This document shows positions 45,952 through 55,359 of a DNA stretch of 64,000 nucleotides, one piece after another. The notes below the pieces were generated by a model, which searched no databases, was not told the origin of the DNA, and saw only the letters and a list, made by a program, of their open reading frames with translations. The stretch comes from Paenimyroides aestuarii (GTDB taxonomy: Bacteria > Bacteroidota > Bacteroidia > Flavobacteriales > Flavobacteriaceae), in contig NZ_CP102382.1 in the NCBI RefSeq assembly GCF_024628805.1, forward strand, positions 1,674,001 to 1,738,000, read 5' to 3'. The position numbers and the translations under genes were made by a program. How positions within the stretch are numbered: position 1 is the stretch's first letter; the number at the start of each line of letters is the position of its first letter.

Positions 45952-46641
45952 TTATCTTGGGGCACAATAGCAAGGGTTTTTACCAAACGTATAGGAAAGG
46001 CTTATACCTGAAAAAACATACCAATCGTTGCTGTTTGTGTTTCCAAACGCAGCGATAGTGGTGGACGGGTTTGCAGGATTGCTTCCATCTAAATTATCAG
46101 TAAACGCATAACGGGCACCTACTTCGGCACTAATTACAAAACGTTTGTTTAGTAAGGCTTTCACACCTAAAGTTACGGGCAGTGCCAACGCATATTCGGT
46201 GTCTTTTTCAATTTGTCGGTTAAAGTTGTTAAAATAGGTTTCTTTATACGAAATACCCGCAATACCAGTGTGTACATAAGGCGTAAAAGCAAACCAATCA
46301 TTGTGCAAATCAAACTCAAAAAAATTGAATTCTAACCCGAGCATTAATTCGTTTAGGTTGTTTTTAGTAGTTAAATTTCGCGCTTGTCGCAAAGGCATAT
46401 CCGAATCGGCATCTTTGCCCGAAATGGGCATATAGGTGTAGTTGATTCTCCAAGAATGCCTTGGACTGCGGTTCCATCTGTATTGAAAACCATACGCCAT
46501 ATCGGTTGGGTTAATGTATGTTGTTGATCCAATATCGCCAATATAATTGGTTGCACCAACAGTTGGCCCAAGTTCGTGAATTTGACTTTGAGCGGTACAA
46601 GCACCTAAAATAGTTAATATGGTAAAAAGTTTTCTTTTCAT
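45952..46641 (-). CDS. DUF6089-type outer-membrane beta-barrel protein
   Basis: About 229 residues. ATG at 46641 (MKRKLFTILTILGACTAQSQ) gives a proper signal peptide; the longer frame from 46701 would hide it. The mature protein is an alternating beta pattern (IHELGPTVGATNYIGDIGST, HSWRINYTYMPISGKDADSD, WYVFSGISLSYTFGKNPCYC). The conserved place between uppS and nadK is characteristic of Flavobacteriia. No function has been established for the family, as far as I know. Confidence 0.82.
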   Translation of the reverse strand: MKRKLFTILTILGACTAQSQIHELGPTVGATNYIGDIGSTTYINPTDMAYGFQYRWNRSPRHSWRINYTYMPISGKDADSDMPLRQARNLTTKNNLNELMLGLEFNFFEFDLHNDWFAFTPYVHTGIAGISYKETYFNNFNRQIEKDTEYALALPVTLGVKALLNKRFVISAEVGARYAFTDNLDGSNPANPSTTIAAFGNTNSNDWYVFSGISLSYTFGKNPCYCAPR

Positions 46642-46716
46642 TGTATGGATAATTTGCAAATATACTAATGTAAACGAATATATTTTAAATTTATGGTGCA
46701 TTTTACAAAATTGTGG

Positions 46717-47601
46717 CTAATTTCTTTTGTCTTCACCCCACAATAATTTGCTCCTTAAGGTTCTTAAAAAAGTTACCGAAGGAAATTCTACCATGTTTAC
46801 GGTATGGTTTGCCAATGCAATTTCAATTTCAGAATCGTTGCTTATTGCAGCCATTTCAGAATCTAACGATAATAAAAATTGCGTTTCTCTACTACCAATT
46901 TTCATTTTAATTTTACTGCGGTCGTTGATGATTAACGGACGGGTTGTTAAATTATGCGGGGCAATAGGTGTGATTACTAAACAATTACTGTCGGGTGTTA
47001 TGATGGGTCCACCACAACTAAGGTTGTAACCGGTGCTTCCTGTGGGGGTTGATATAATGATACCGTCTGCCCAATAAGTGGCTAAAAATTCATTGTTGAT
47101 ATAGGTTTCCACCGTGATCATTGAGGTAGAGTTTTTTCTGGTCACTGTGATTTCGTTCAATGCAAAATTCACGTTGAATTTAGAAGTCGCTTCATTCGGT
47201 CCATTTAGCTGCAACAATGTTCTTCGTGACAAGGTATATTGATTGGAAAATAAAAGCGGAATTAAAAAATCAATCGCTTCTTGCTGCACATTGGCTAAAA
47301 AACCTAATCTACCTGCGTTTACACCCACTATAGGTATGTTTTTACTTTTTACAAAGTTTGCAGCTCGCAACAACGTTCCATCGCCACCAATACTCACAAA
47401 GAAATTGGTGTCGTCATCAATATCGGTATGCGATGAAAAGGTTTCGTAAGAAAAGTTTAAAACATTGTTTTCTTTTAAAAGTTGATAAAAATCTTTTTCA
47501 AAAATAACAGTGGCGTTGTGGGCTTTCACCGCACGAACAATTTTTTCTACAATTTCTTTATAATTGGGTTTGAAATTTTGTGCGTAAATGGCAAATTTCA
47601 T
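46717..47601 (-). CDS. nadK: NAD kinase
   Basis: Phosphorylates NAD to NADP in the cytosol; about 294 residues. The GGDGTLLRA motif lies in FFVSIGGDGTLLRAANFVKS, and the NAD-binding loop is in TPTGSTGYNLSCGGPIITPD. ATG at 47601 (MKFAIYAQNFKPNYKEIVEK) is preferred, with an in-frame ATG at 47607 as an alternative. It overlaps or abuts the CBS-domain gene. Confidence 0.95.
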   Translation of the reverse strand: MKFAIYAQNFKPNYKEIVEKIVRAVKAHNATVIFEKDFYQLLKENNVLNFSYETFSSHTDIDDDTNFFVSIGGDGTLLRAANFVKSKNIPIVGVNAGRLGFLANVQQEAIDFLIPLLFSNQYTLSRRTLLQLNGPNEATSKFNVNFALNEITVTRKNSTSMITVETYINNEFLATYWADGIIISTPTGSTGYNLSCGGPIITPDSNCLVITPIAPHNLTTRPLIINDRSKIKMKIGSRETQFLLSLDSEMAAISNDSEIEIALANHTVNMVEFPSVTFLRTLRSKLLWGEDKRN

Positions 47602-47608
47602 ATACATT

Positions 47609-48280
47609 TTAAATGTTTAAAAATTTATCTAAATAAGCCGAACGGTCTTTTAGTTCGTTCAAATAAGAATCTTGGTTGTGTTCCGAAACAATTTCATAGC
47701 CAAACCGGCGAAATGTTTGAATGATTTCGTTGATATTTCCTGCAGACGCTTTTATGGTGATTTGCGCGTTATTGTTTTTCATTTCCGATACAAAAACACC
47801 CAACAGTTTGCAATTGTTGGTTTCTACAATCTGTGCAATTTCGCTAATGCTGTAATCCAAATAATGTTTTTCTACCACAATTGCCAATCCGGCATCTTTC
47901 ATAAAAGGCGTTTCGTTGAAAAACGGCAGCACATCTTCATACAACACATATCCTATATATTGGTTGTTTTCGTTTAAAACAGTGAGTAAATTGCAATCGA
48001 ATTGTGCAAATTTTTCAAGTGTTTCAAACCAACCTGCGTCTTCTCTCACAAAATAAGGCAAAAGAGAATAGCGGTAATCGCCCACGGCTTTTGTTTTAGA
48101 CGGGATGATATCTACTGTGGCAATAGATCCCATATAAACGCCGTTTTCAACCACTGGAAAATGGCTGTATTGATTTTCTTCCGAAAATTCGAAAACATCT
48201 TCAAATTTTGTTTGGAACGAAAAAGGTTTCGGTTTTTGCTTTATAAGATTTTCTATCGATTTCATATCAAAAAAATTCAT
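47609..48280 (-). CDS. CBS-domain protein
   Basis: A 223-residue protein with a CBS pair near the N-terminus (EENQYSHFPVVENGVYMGSI and NCDLLTVLNENNQYIGYVLYED, the latter read as FDCNLLTVLNENN) and a C-terminal ACT-like stretch (IVETNNCKLLGVFVSEMKNN, NIIQTFRRFGYEIVSEH-type). CBS pairs usually sense adenine nucleotides, so coupling to nadK downstream (one base apart) is attractive but unproven. Confidence 0.82.
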   Translation of the reverse strand: MNFFDMKSIENLIKQKPKPFSFQTKFEDVFEFSEENQYSHFPVVENGVYMGSIATVDIIPSKTKAVGDYRYSLLPYFVREDAGWFETLEKFAQFDCNLLTVLNENNQYIGYVLYEDVLPFFNETPFMKDAGLAIVVEKHYLDYSISEIAQIVETNNCKLLGVFVSEMKNNNAQITIKASAGNINEIIQTFRRFGYEIVSEHNQDSYLNELKDRSAYLDKFLNI

Positions 48281-48324
48281 TGCAAAATAATTAAAATAAT
48301 CGGTTTTACACCCAATTTACTTTG

Positions 48325-48332
48325 TATTTTTG
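48325..48332 (+). promoter_or_regulatory. Probable -7 element of pdxJ
   Basis: TATTTTTG lies 19 bases before the pdxJ ATG at 48352. No TTG partner is obvious. Confidence 0.45.
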
Positions 48333-48351
48333 TTGATAAATTACTTTTTAA

Positions 48352-49065
48352 ATGACAAAATTATCTGTAAATATCAATAAAATAGCCACCTTGCGGAATG
48401 CACGCGGTGGTAATGTTCCCGATTTATTAAAAGTAGCTGCCGATGTGCAAAGGTTTGGAGCGCAAGGCGTAACCATTCATCCAAGACCCGATGAGCGCCA
48501 TATTCGCTATCAAGACGCACGTGATTTGGTGCATGTGGTGCATACAGAATATAATATAGAAGGAAATCCTATGGACAATTTTGTGGATTTAGTATTAGAA
48601 TGCAAACCCACGCAAGTTACTTTAGTGCCCGATGCTGTTGATGCCATTACATCTAATGCTGGTTGGGATACTGTAAAACATCAAGCGTATTTAAAAGAGG
48701 TGATTGCCGAATTTAAACGAAACGGTATTAGAACTTCGATTTTTGTGGATCCGGTTTTGGAAATGGTAGCAGGTGCTAAAGAAACAGGAACCGACCGTAT
48801 TGAATTATATACCGAAGCTTTTGCACACCAATATGGCTTGGGAAATTTTAAAGCAATTGAGCCCTACACCAAAGCTGCCGAACTGGCAAACGAATTAGGA
48901 ATGGGAATCAATGCCGGACACGACTTAAGTTTGGATAATATTGCATTTTTCAAACAACATATTCCCGGTTTGTTAGAAGTTTCTATAGGGCATGCATTAA
49001 TTTCTGAATCGATTTATTTGGGATTAGAAAATGTGGTGTGTTTATACAATCAAAAATTACGATAA
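48352..49065 (+). CDS. pdxJ: Pyridoxine 5'-phosphate synthase
   Basis: Final ring-closing enzyme of de novo vitamin B6 synthesis; 237 residues, TIM barrel. LSVNINKIATLRNARGGNVP, GVTIHPRPDERHIRYQDARD and the C-terminal LLEVSIGHALISESIYLGLE are conserved. It overlaps the next gene by one base (TAATG). Confidence 0.96.
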   Translation: MTKLSVNINKIATLRNARGGNVPDLLKVAADVQRFGAQGVTIHPRPDERHIRYQDARDLVHVVHTEYNIEGNPMDNFVDLVLECKPTQVTLVPDAVDAITSNAGWDTVKHQAYLKEVIAEFKRNGIRTSIFVDPVLEMVAGAKETGTDRIELYTEAFAHQYGLGNFKAIEPYTKAAELANELGMGINAGHDLSLDNIAFFKQHIPGLLEVSIGHALISESIYLGLENVVCLYNQKLR

Positions 49066-49835
49066 TGAACGATATTTTATATACAAAAGTAGAAGGCACG
49101 GGAACACCATTGTTAATTTTACATGGTTTTTTGGGAATGAGCGACAATTGGAAAACTTTAGGAAGCAGATATGCCGAGAACGGTTTTGAAGCACATTTGC
49201 TAGATTTGCGCAATCACGGGCGCAGTTTTCATTCCGATTTATTCAATTATCAAGCAATGGCTGCAGATGTGGTTGCTTATTGCAAAGCCCATGATTTAAA
49301 AAAAATAGCTGTTATTGGTCATTCTATGGGCGGAAAGGTTGCTATGTATTTGGCTGTTAAGCATCCTGAATTGGTTGATAAATTGTTGGTTGCCGATATT
49401 GCTCCTAAGTATTATGCACCACACCATCAAGATGTGATGGCTGCTTTAAACGCGGTAGATTTTTCGAACAATCCTTCGAGAAACCAAGTGCAAGAAACTA
49501 TCGAAAAGCATGTAAACGAACCTGGAGTGGTGCAATTTTTAATGAAAAATGTGTATCGGGTAACTCCTCAACAATTAGGTTTTCGTTTTAATTTAGAAGT
49601 CTTTAATAAGGAGGAAGATGCAATAGGAGAGGCGTTGCCAGCCGGAACTGTTTTTGATAAACCTACTCTTTTTTTGAAAGGAAGTGCATCTACCTATATA
49701 ACAGAAAACGATGAAGTTTTAATAAAAAAACACTTTCCACAGGCAAATATCCAGACTGTTTCTAATGCAGGGCATTGGTTGCACGCCGATAATCCGGACG
49801 AATTCTTTGATAAATCAATGGTTTTTTTAAAATAA
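49065..49835 (+). CDS. Alpha/beta-hydrolase (YbfF-like esterase)
   Basis: A 256-residue hydrolase starting MNDILYTKVEGTGTPLLILH. The oxyanion HGFLGMSDNWK, the nucleophile elbow VIGHSMGGKVAMYLAV, and the late histidine in VSNAGHWLHADNPDEF form the expected Ser-Asp-His triad. It is translationally coupled to pdxJ through TAATG. The substrate is not predictable; YbfF-type acyl-CoA or short-ester hydrolysis is typical. Confidence 0.9.
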   Translation: MNDILYTKVEGTGTPLLILHGFLGMSDNWKTLGSRYAENGFEAHLLDLRNHGRSFHSDLFNYQAMAADVVAYCKAHDLKKIAVIGHSMGGKVAMYLAVKHPELVDKLLVADIAPKYYAPHHQDVMAALNAVDFSNNPSRNQVQETIEKHVNEPGVVQFLMKNVYRVTPQQLGFRFNLEVFNKEEDAIGEALPAGTVFDKPTLFLKGSASTYITENDEVLIKKHFPQANIQTVSNAGHWLHADNPDEFFDKSMVFLK

Positions 49836-49930
49836 TATGCGTGCATAGTATTAAAATGTGTATTTAATTAACAAAAAATTAAGAATGTGATAATTTTCTG
49901 AACAAGTTTTTATGCTTTTGTAAAATGTTT

Positions 49931-49938
49931 TATATTTG
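49931..49938 (+). promoter_or_regulatory. -7 element of the FadL-type gene
   Basis: TATATTTG, 28 bases before the ATG at 49967. A TTG occurs 10 bases upstream, too close, so the -33 box is uncertain. Confidence 0.5.
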
Positions 49939-49966
49939 GAATACTAACATTAATAAAAGTTTAGTT

Positions 49967-51217
49967 ATGAAGAAAATTTTATCTATTTCTTTATTGTCAT
50001 TAATAGCAGCAAATTCGTTTGCTGGTGGCTACCGCATTAGTATGCAAGGTCAGCGCCAATTAGCAATGGGGCACACCGGAGTTGCTGTCATTGGTCAAAA
50101 TGCCGAAAGTTTGTTTTTTAACCCTGCCAGTGGTACGTTCTTAAAAAGCAAATGGAGCTTTTCTGCAGGAGCCACTGCGTTGTTTTCAAACGTAAAGTTT
50201 CAGAACTCTTTATACAATTGGTCTAACTCCTCAGATAATATGGGAACTCCCTTTTATTTATACGGAAATTATCAGGTTTCTGATCGATTTTCTGTGGGAT
50301 TAGCTGTATATACACCTTACGGAAGTTCTGTGGAATGGAAACAAGATTGGCCAGGGTCGCATTTAGTGAACAATATCGATTTACAAGCTATTTTTGTACA
50401 ACCAACTGTATCCTACAAAATTACAGATAATATTAGCCTTGGTGCTGGTTTAATCTATGTAAATGGTGCAGTAACCTTTAATAGAAACCTATCGCGCAGT
50501 TTGGTTGACGAAAACGGAAACCGCTCTGATGTTACCATCGATGCACAAGGTGTTAGCGCTTGGGGATACAATGTGGGACTTACTGCTCGCTTAGACGATT
50601 ATGTTACCTTTGGAGCAAATTACCGCTCACAAATTGACATGAAAGTGGAAGGTGGCGCTGCTAATTTTAATGATTTACCAAGTTTCTTAAGCAGCACCTA
50701 TCCTAACGGAAAATTCGATGCAACCATGCCTTTACCAGCAGAGTTAACGATTGGTTTTTCATACCAAATCAACAATAAATGGTTGGCAGCAGTTGATTAT
50801 AACTACACCTTTTGGAAAGCCTATGACAATTTAGTGATTGAATTTGATAATCCGCAAATAGGCACTTCTGTTAACCCAAGAAATTATAAAAGTTCAGGAA
50901 CAATCCGCGGGGGAATGCAATTTGCACCATCTGAAAAATTTTCGGCACGTGTAGGTGGATACTACGATATATCGCCTGTTCAAGACGGATATTTTGCACC
51001 TGAAACACCAAGAAATGATGCAATTGCCGGAACATTAGGTTTTACTTACCAAGTGTCGCCTAAATTTGGAATTGACTTTGCAGCAAGTGCTTTACACTTT
51101 AAAGAAACTAAAAATTCATACGACCACTACATAGAAGATGGTACGCATGTTTCATTTGGTGGAGACTATCGTTCTGCAGCTTATTCTTTAGGTTTAGGTT
51201 TATCGTATAACTTTTAA
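49967..51217 (+). CDS. OmpP1/FadL-family outer-membrane transporter
   Basis: A 416-residue barrel for hydrophobic compounds. ATG at 49967 yields the signal peptide MKKILSISLLSLIAANSFAG; the longer frame from 49925 covers the promoter. The mature start GGYRISMQGQRQLAMGHTGV, with NAESLFFNPAS, is the family hatch signature. It ends in an aromatic strand (AAYSLGLGLSYNF). It is followed 9 bases later by an SGNH-like lipoprotein, a pairing repeated in many Bacteroidetes and suggestive of lipid uptake or processing. Confidence 0.92.
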   Translation: MKKILSISLLSLIAANSFAGGYRISMQGQRQLAMGHTGVAVIGQNAESLFFNPASGTFLKSKWSFSAGATALFSNVKFQNSLYNWSNSSDNMGTPFYLYGNYQVSDRFSVGLAVYTPYGSSVEWKQDWPGSHLVNNIDLQAIFVQPTVSYKITDNISLGAGLIYVNGAVTFNRNLSRSLVDENGNRSDVTIDAQGVSAWGYNVGLTARLDDYVTFGANYRSQIDMKVEGGAANFNDLPSFLSSTYPNGKFDATMPLPAELTIGFSYQINNKWLAAVDYNYTFWKAYDNLVIEFDNPQIGTSVNPRNYKSSGTIRGGMQFAPSEKFSARVGGYYDISPVQDGYFAPETPRNDAIAGTLGFTYQVSPKFGIDFAASALHFKETKNSYDHYIEDGTHVSFGGDYRSAAYSLGLGLSYNF

Positions 51218-51226
51218 TTGAACATC

Positions 51227-52780
51227 ATGAAAAAATATCAATCAATATTATTAGCAGCTTGCGCTGTGGGGCTTGTTGCCTGTGAACCAGAATTCGACAA
51301 CGAAGTTTCAAATACAAGCTATTCAAAAGGCGAGGCCGATTTTTCAAGTTATGTGGCTCTAGGAAACTCGCTCACAGCAGGTTTTATGGATGGAACCATG
51401 TATCGTTCTGGTCAGCAGTATTCTTTCCCTAATTTGTTGGCAAAGCAGTTTGCTGTTGTAGGCGGTGGTGCTTTTACCCAACCATCTTTTGGTGATGATA
51501 CCAACGATTTAGGTGGATTGTTGTTTATGGGGCAAAAAATTGCAAATACCCGATTAATTCTAAACATGTCGGCTGGTGGCCCTGAAAGCTTAACAGGAAC
51601 TCCAACAATCGAAGTAAGCGAGCTGCAAGCAAAAGCTTACAACAACATGGGCGTTCCATTAGCAAAATCATTTCACCTATTGGCACCTGGCTATGGAAAT
51701 TTGGCAAATATGGCATCAGGAACTGCAAATCCTTATTTTGTGCGTCATGCAACCAGTCCAAATACTACCATTTTGAGTGATGCAATGAGTTTAAATCCTA
51801 CATTTTTTACCAATTGGATTGGGTCAAACGATGTATTGTCATACGCAACCTCTGGTGGTGTAGGCGTAAATCAAGAAGGAAACTTAAATCCGGCTACCTA
51901 TGGCAGTAACGATATCACTGATCCGCAAGTGTTTGCATCGGCTTACAGCACCATCATCAATACCTTAACAAGTAATGGTGCAAAAGGTGTGGTTGCAACC
52001 ATTCCTTATGTAACTTCTATTCCGCATTTTACAACCGTTCCATACAATCCTTTAACGGCTGAAGCTTTGGGCGGACAAACAGTGGTGAATCAATTAAACA
52101 CCCAATTGTTTGGTCCTGTGAAGCAAATTTTAACAGCAGCAGGCCAAGGAGATCGTATTCAGTTGTATTCATCTACGGGGCAAAACCCGCTATTAATTGC
52201 AGATGAAACTTTAACCGACATGTCAGCAATAATTACGGGCGCTTTAATTGCAAACAATGTTCCGGCACAACAAGCAACGGTAATTGGTCAGGTTTTTGGA
52301 AAAGCACGCCATGCAACACGAAATGATTTATTTGTATTAGGAACAAGCGGTGTAATTGGTGAGGCAAGTGCATTACCGGCTCCGTTTGATAAATTAGGAG
52401 TAACATTTCCTTTAGAAGATAAGTATGTATTAATTCCTTCTGAACAAGAAAATATTAAAGAAGCAACCGATAAGTTCAACGATATTATTTGGTCAACCGC
52501 GCGTTCAAAAAAATTAGCTGTTGCCGATATGAATGCCATTATGCGTTATTTAACAACCGGTATTCGTTTAGGTGATGGACAATTTTATACAGCAAACTAT
52601 TTCAACGGGCAAAATGTGAATAAAGTATTGTTTTCTTTAGATGGAATTCATCCAAATCCTCGTGGATACGCTTTTGTCGCAAATGAAATTGTGAAAGTTA
52701 TCAACGAACATTACAAAGCACAATTGCCTTTAATTGTTCCTGGAAATTATCCTGGGGTGACTATTAAAGCATCCAACTAA
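51227..52780 (+). CDS. SGNH/GDSL-like hydrolase lipoprotein
   Basis: A 517-residue lipoprotein. ATG 51227 gives MKKYQSILLAACAVGLVACE with lipobox LVAC. The block I nucleophile region reads YVALGNSLTAGFMDG, where GNSLT replaces the classical GDSL. The asparagine block appears as NWIGSNDVL, and the His/Asp region as LDGIHPNPRGYAFVANEIV. Together these support an SGNH hydrolase fold. It is coupled to the FadL-type porin upstream; a joint role in lipid import is inference. Confidence 0.85.
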   Translation: MKKYQSILLAACAVGLVACEPEFDNEVSNTSYSKGEADFSSYVALGNSLTAGFMDGTMYRSGQQYSFPNLLAKQFAVVGGGAFTQPSFGDDTNDLGGLLFMGQKIANTRLILNMSAGGPESLTGTPTIEVSELQAKAYNNMGVPLAKSFHLLAPGYGNLANMASGTANPYFVRHATSPNTTILSDAMSLNPTFFTNWIGSNDVLSYATSGGVGVNQEGNLNPATYGSNDITDPQVFASAYSTIINTLTSNGAKGVVATIPYVTSIPHFTTVPYNPLTAEALGGQTVVNQLNTQLFGPVKQILTAAGQGDRIQLYSSTGQNPLLIADETLTDMSAIITGALIANNVPAQQATVIGQVFGKARHATRNDLFVLGTSGVIGEASALPAPFDKLGVTFPLEDKYVLIPSEQENIKEATDKFNDIIWSTARSKKLAVADMNAIMRYLTTGIRLGDGQFYTANYFNGQNVNKVLFSLDGIHPNPRGYAFVANEIVKVINEHYKAQLPLIVPGNYPGVTIKASN

Positions 52781-52794
52781 AAAATAAATAAGCT

Positions 52795-53136
52795 ATGAAA
52801 ATGATAATCAATTTAATCGTAACAGCAGTAATCGTTTACCTGCTTGCAAACTTTCTGCCGGGCGTTCATGTAGATGGTTTTGGTTCATCAATAATAGTGG
52901 TTATTGTATTGGCGTTGCTCAATTTTTTAGTAAAACCCCTTTTACAATTAATAGCTATTCCTATTACTATTTTAACCTTGGGGCTGTTCTTATTTGTGAT
53001 TAACGCATTAATCATTATGCTGTGCAGCTATATCGTAGGAGGTTTTCAAGTAAATGGCTTTTTTCCCGCGCTATTATTCAGTTTGGTTTTGTCTATTGTG
53101 CAATCAATTGTAGGCGGATTAATGAATAACGATTAA
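52795..53136 (+). CDS. Phage-holin-4-superfamily (YvlD-like) membrane protein
   Basis: A 113-residue protein with four hydrophobic helices, MKMIINLIVTAVIVYLLANF then LPGVHVDGF, LNFLVKPLLQLIAIPITILT and GGFQVNGFFPALLFSLVLSI. Despite the family name this type is chromosomally encoded and not phage-linked; no phage genes are nearby. It stands between the lipoprotein gene and tig, 14 bases after the former. Confidence 0.85.
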   Translation: MKMIINLIVTAVIVYLLANFLPGVHVDGFGSSIIVVIVLALLNFLVKPLLQLIAIPITILTLGLFLFVINALIIMLCSYIVGGFQVNGFFPALLFSLVLSIVQSIVGGLMNND

Positions 53137-53172
53137 TTTTTACTAATAATTAATATTCAATTATTTAAAAAT

Positions 53173-53211
53173 TTGATTGGCTTGTAAAAATAATGTATTT
53201 TTGCAAGCCAA
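53173..53211 (+). promoter_or_regulatory. tig promoter inside a near-perfect palindrome
   Basis: TTG (53173-53175), 20-base spacer, TATTTTTG (53196-53203). The -7 element lies in the right arm of an inverted repeat: TTGGCTTG (53177-53184) with CAAGCCAA (53204-53211), then a T/G pair, then AAAAATA with TATTTTT around a 3-base loop. Read as RNA, the hairpin is followed by UUUUAG. Confidence 0.7.
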
Positions 53212-53236
53212 TTTTAGTTAGAAAATAAAATTTATA

Positions 53237-54559
53237 ATGAATATCACAAGAAATAATGTAGATGCTTTAAACGCAGTTATTACAATTGATGTAGCAAAAG
53301 AAGATTATGCAGCAAAGGTGGAAAACGTTCTAAAAGATTATAGAAAGAACGCAAATATACCAGGATTCAGAAAAGGACAAGTGCCAGCTGCATTGGTAAA
53401 AAAACAATACGGACAAGCAATAATGTTTGACGAAGTAAACAAATTGTTGCAAGAAAGTTTAAGCAATTATTTGAATGACGAAAAAATTGATATTTTAGGA
53501 AATCCACTTCCTGTGGCTAAAGATATCAATTGGGATGCAGATACATTAAGCTTTGATTTTGAATTAGGCTTAGCACCAGAATTTACCGTTGATTTAGCTG
53601 CTGCTAAAAACGCAACAAAATACCAAATCGTAGCCGATGAAGAAATGGTAAACGAGCAGGTTGAATATATTCAAAAGCAATATGGAAAGTTGGTTTCTAA
53701 AGATAAAGTTGAAGAAGGTGATGATATTCGTGTGAAAGTTGCTAATACAGCAGAAGGAATCGAAAATGAAACAACCTTCAATGTTTCCAACATTAGAACC
53801 AAAACCAATCAAAAGAAATTTATCGGTAAAAAAGTAGGCGATGAGGTAACCGTTTCTACAAAAGGTTTATTTGAAGACGAACATAAATTAATGGATGTTT
53901 TAAAAGTAGATCACGATAAAGTACATGGTTTAGATGTGGAAGTGGCATTCACCATTGAAGAAATTTCAACACAAGAAAAAGCAGCATTGAACCAAGAATT
54001 TTTCGATAAATTGTTTGGCGAAGGAAAAGTAACTTCTGAAGACGAATTAAAAACACGTATCAAAGAAGATGCAGAAAAACAATTTGCTCAGCAAGCCGAT
54101 CAAAAATTCATGAACGATGCAGTTGAGGCATTGGTTGAAAACACCAAATTCGATCTGCCGAAAGAATTTTTAATTAAATGGTTACAAACAGCAGGTGAAA
54201 CTACTTTAACAGAAGAGCAAGCGCAAGAAGAATATGCAAAATCTGAAAAAGGATTGCGTTACCAGTTAATCGAAGGTAAAATCATTACCGATAATAACTT
54301 GCAAATCACATTCGATGAAATTAAAGATTACACTTCAGATTTAATCAAAGATCAAATGGCACAATTTGGTCAGTTAGAACCATCAGAAGACGATGTAACC
54401 AATATTGTATCACGCGTTTTATCGAACCAAGAAGAAGTAAAACGTATTTCAGAGCAATTGATGAACGAAAAAATGATGAAATTGTTTGCTGAAAAGGTGA
54501 ATGCTAAAACAAAAGAAGTAACTTACAAAGATTTTGTTAAAGAGGTTTACGGAGAATAA
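53237..54559 (+). CDS. tig: Trigger factor
   Basis: Ribosome-associated chaperone, 440 residues. The ribosome-binding N-domain contains ANIPGFRKGQVPAALVKKQY (GFRxGxxP signature). The middle region is a diverged peptidyl-prolyl isomerase domain (KVEEGDDIRVKVANTAEGIE), and the C-terminal arms are helical. It is followed by clpP and clpX, as in many bacteria, with separate promoters. Confidence 0.95.
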   Translation: MNITRNNVDALNAVITIDVAKEDYAAKVENVLKDYRKNANIPGFRKGQVPAALVKKQYGQAIMFDEVNKLLQESLSNYLNDEKIDILGNPLPVAKDINWDADTLSFDFELGLAPEFTVDLAAAKNATKYQIVADEEMVNEQVEYIQKQYGKLVSKDKVEEGDDIRVKVANTAEGIENETTFNVSNIRTKTNQKKFIGKKVGDEVTVSTKGLFEDEHKLMDVLKVDHDKVHGLDVEVAFTIEEISTQEKAALNQEFFDKLFGEGKVTSEDELKTRIKEDAEKQFAQQADQKFMNDAVEALVENTKFDLPKEFLIKWLQTAGETTLTEEQAQEEYAKSEKGLRYQLIEGKIITDNNLQITFDEIKDYTSDLIKDQMAQFGQLEPSEDDVTNIVSRVLSNQEEVKRISEQLMNEKMMKLFAEKVNAKTKEVTYKDFVKEVYGE

Positions 54560-54578
54560 TTTTTAGCAAAAAAACAAG

Positions 54579-54618
54579 TATATTTGAGCGTCGAACAAAA
54601 AGTTTCGACGCTTATTTT
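54579..54618 (+). promoter_or_regulatory. clpP promoter with adjoining hairpin
   Basis: TATATTTG (54579-54586) is a -7 element. It is followed directly by AGCGTCGAA (54587-54595) pairing with TTCGACGCT (54604-54612) and then TATTTTTT. For transcripts from tig this is a terminator; for clpP it would lie at or near the start site. The clpP ATG is at 54647. Confidence 0.6.
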
Positions 54619-54646
54619 TTATAACAATTTTTTAGAAAGAAATAAT

Positions 54647-55354
54647 ATGAAATACGGTAAAGACCCGAAAGCTACGCACGAATTTGCGCAGCAATTTAGA
54701 CAATATGCTACCAAACACCACAAAGTAAACAATTTGTATTACGACAAAATGATTACTGCCATGACACCCGCAGCAAGCATGACGCCATATATTATCGAAG
54801 AACGCCCAATGAACATTGCATCAATGGACGTGTTTTCGCGTTTAATGATGGATCGTATCATTTTCTTAGGCTCAGGTGTGGATGATTATGTAGCAAACAT
54901 CATTCAAGCACAATTGCTGTTTTTAGAAAGCGTTGACGCATCAAAAGATATTTCCATCTACATCAATTCACCAGGCGGAAGTGTTTATGCAGGTTTGGGA
55001 ATTTACGATACCATGCAGTTCGTGAAACCAGATGTAGCAACAATTTGTACCGGAATGGCAGCATCAATGGGAGCAGTATTGCTATGTGCCGGTGCAGAAG
55101 GCAAGCGTTCGGCATTGCCCCACTCGCGAGTAATGATTCACCAGCCATCAGGTGGCGCTCAAGGTGTTGCAACCGATATGGAAATCAACTTAAAAGAAAT
55201 GTTGAAATTAAAAGAAGAACTGTATCAAATCATTGCAAAACATTCCAATCAACCGTATGACAAAGTATATAAAGACTCAGAACGCGATTATTGGATGCGT
55301 GCAGACGAGGCAAAAGAATACGGAATGATTGATGAAGTTTTAATAAGAGAATAA
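54647..55354 (+). CDS. clpP: ATP-dependent Clp protease proteolytic subunit
   Basis: A 235-residue serine protease subunit. ATG at 54647 ([20 protein letters not shown]) is chosen because an upstream in-frame TTG at 54584 falls inside the promoter. The catalytic serine is in [13 protein letters not shown], the histidine in [14 protein letters not shown], and the aspartate near [20 protein letters not shown]. The N-terminus is longer than in E. coli ClpP. It is adjacent to clpX, its unfoldase. Confidence 0.95.
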   Translation: MKYGKDPKATHEFAQQFRQYATKHHKVNNLYYDKMITAMTPAASMTPYIIEERPMNIASMDVFSRLMMDRIIFLGSGVDDYVANIIQAQLLFLESVDASKDISIYINSPGGSVYAGLGIYDTMQFVKPDVATICTGMAASMGAVLLCAGAEGKRSALPHSRVMIHQPSGGAQGVATDMEINLKEMLKLKEELYQIIAKHSNQPYDKVYKDSERDYWMRADEAKEYGMIDEVLIRE

Positions 55355-55359
55355 GTAGA

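Noticed and set aside
52795..53136. Holin-family name as evidence of a prophage
   Set aside because: The protein is the chromosomal YvlD-like type and no other phage gene is present.
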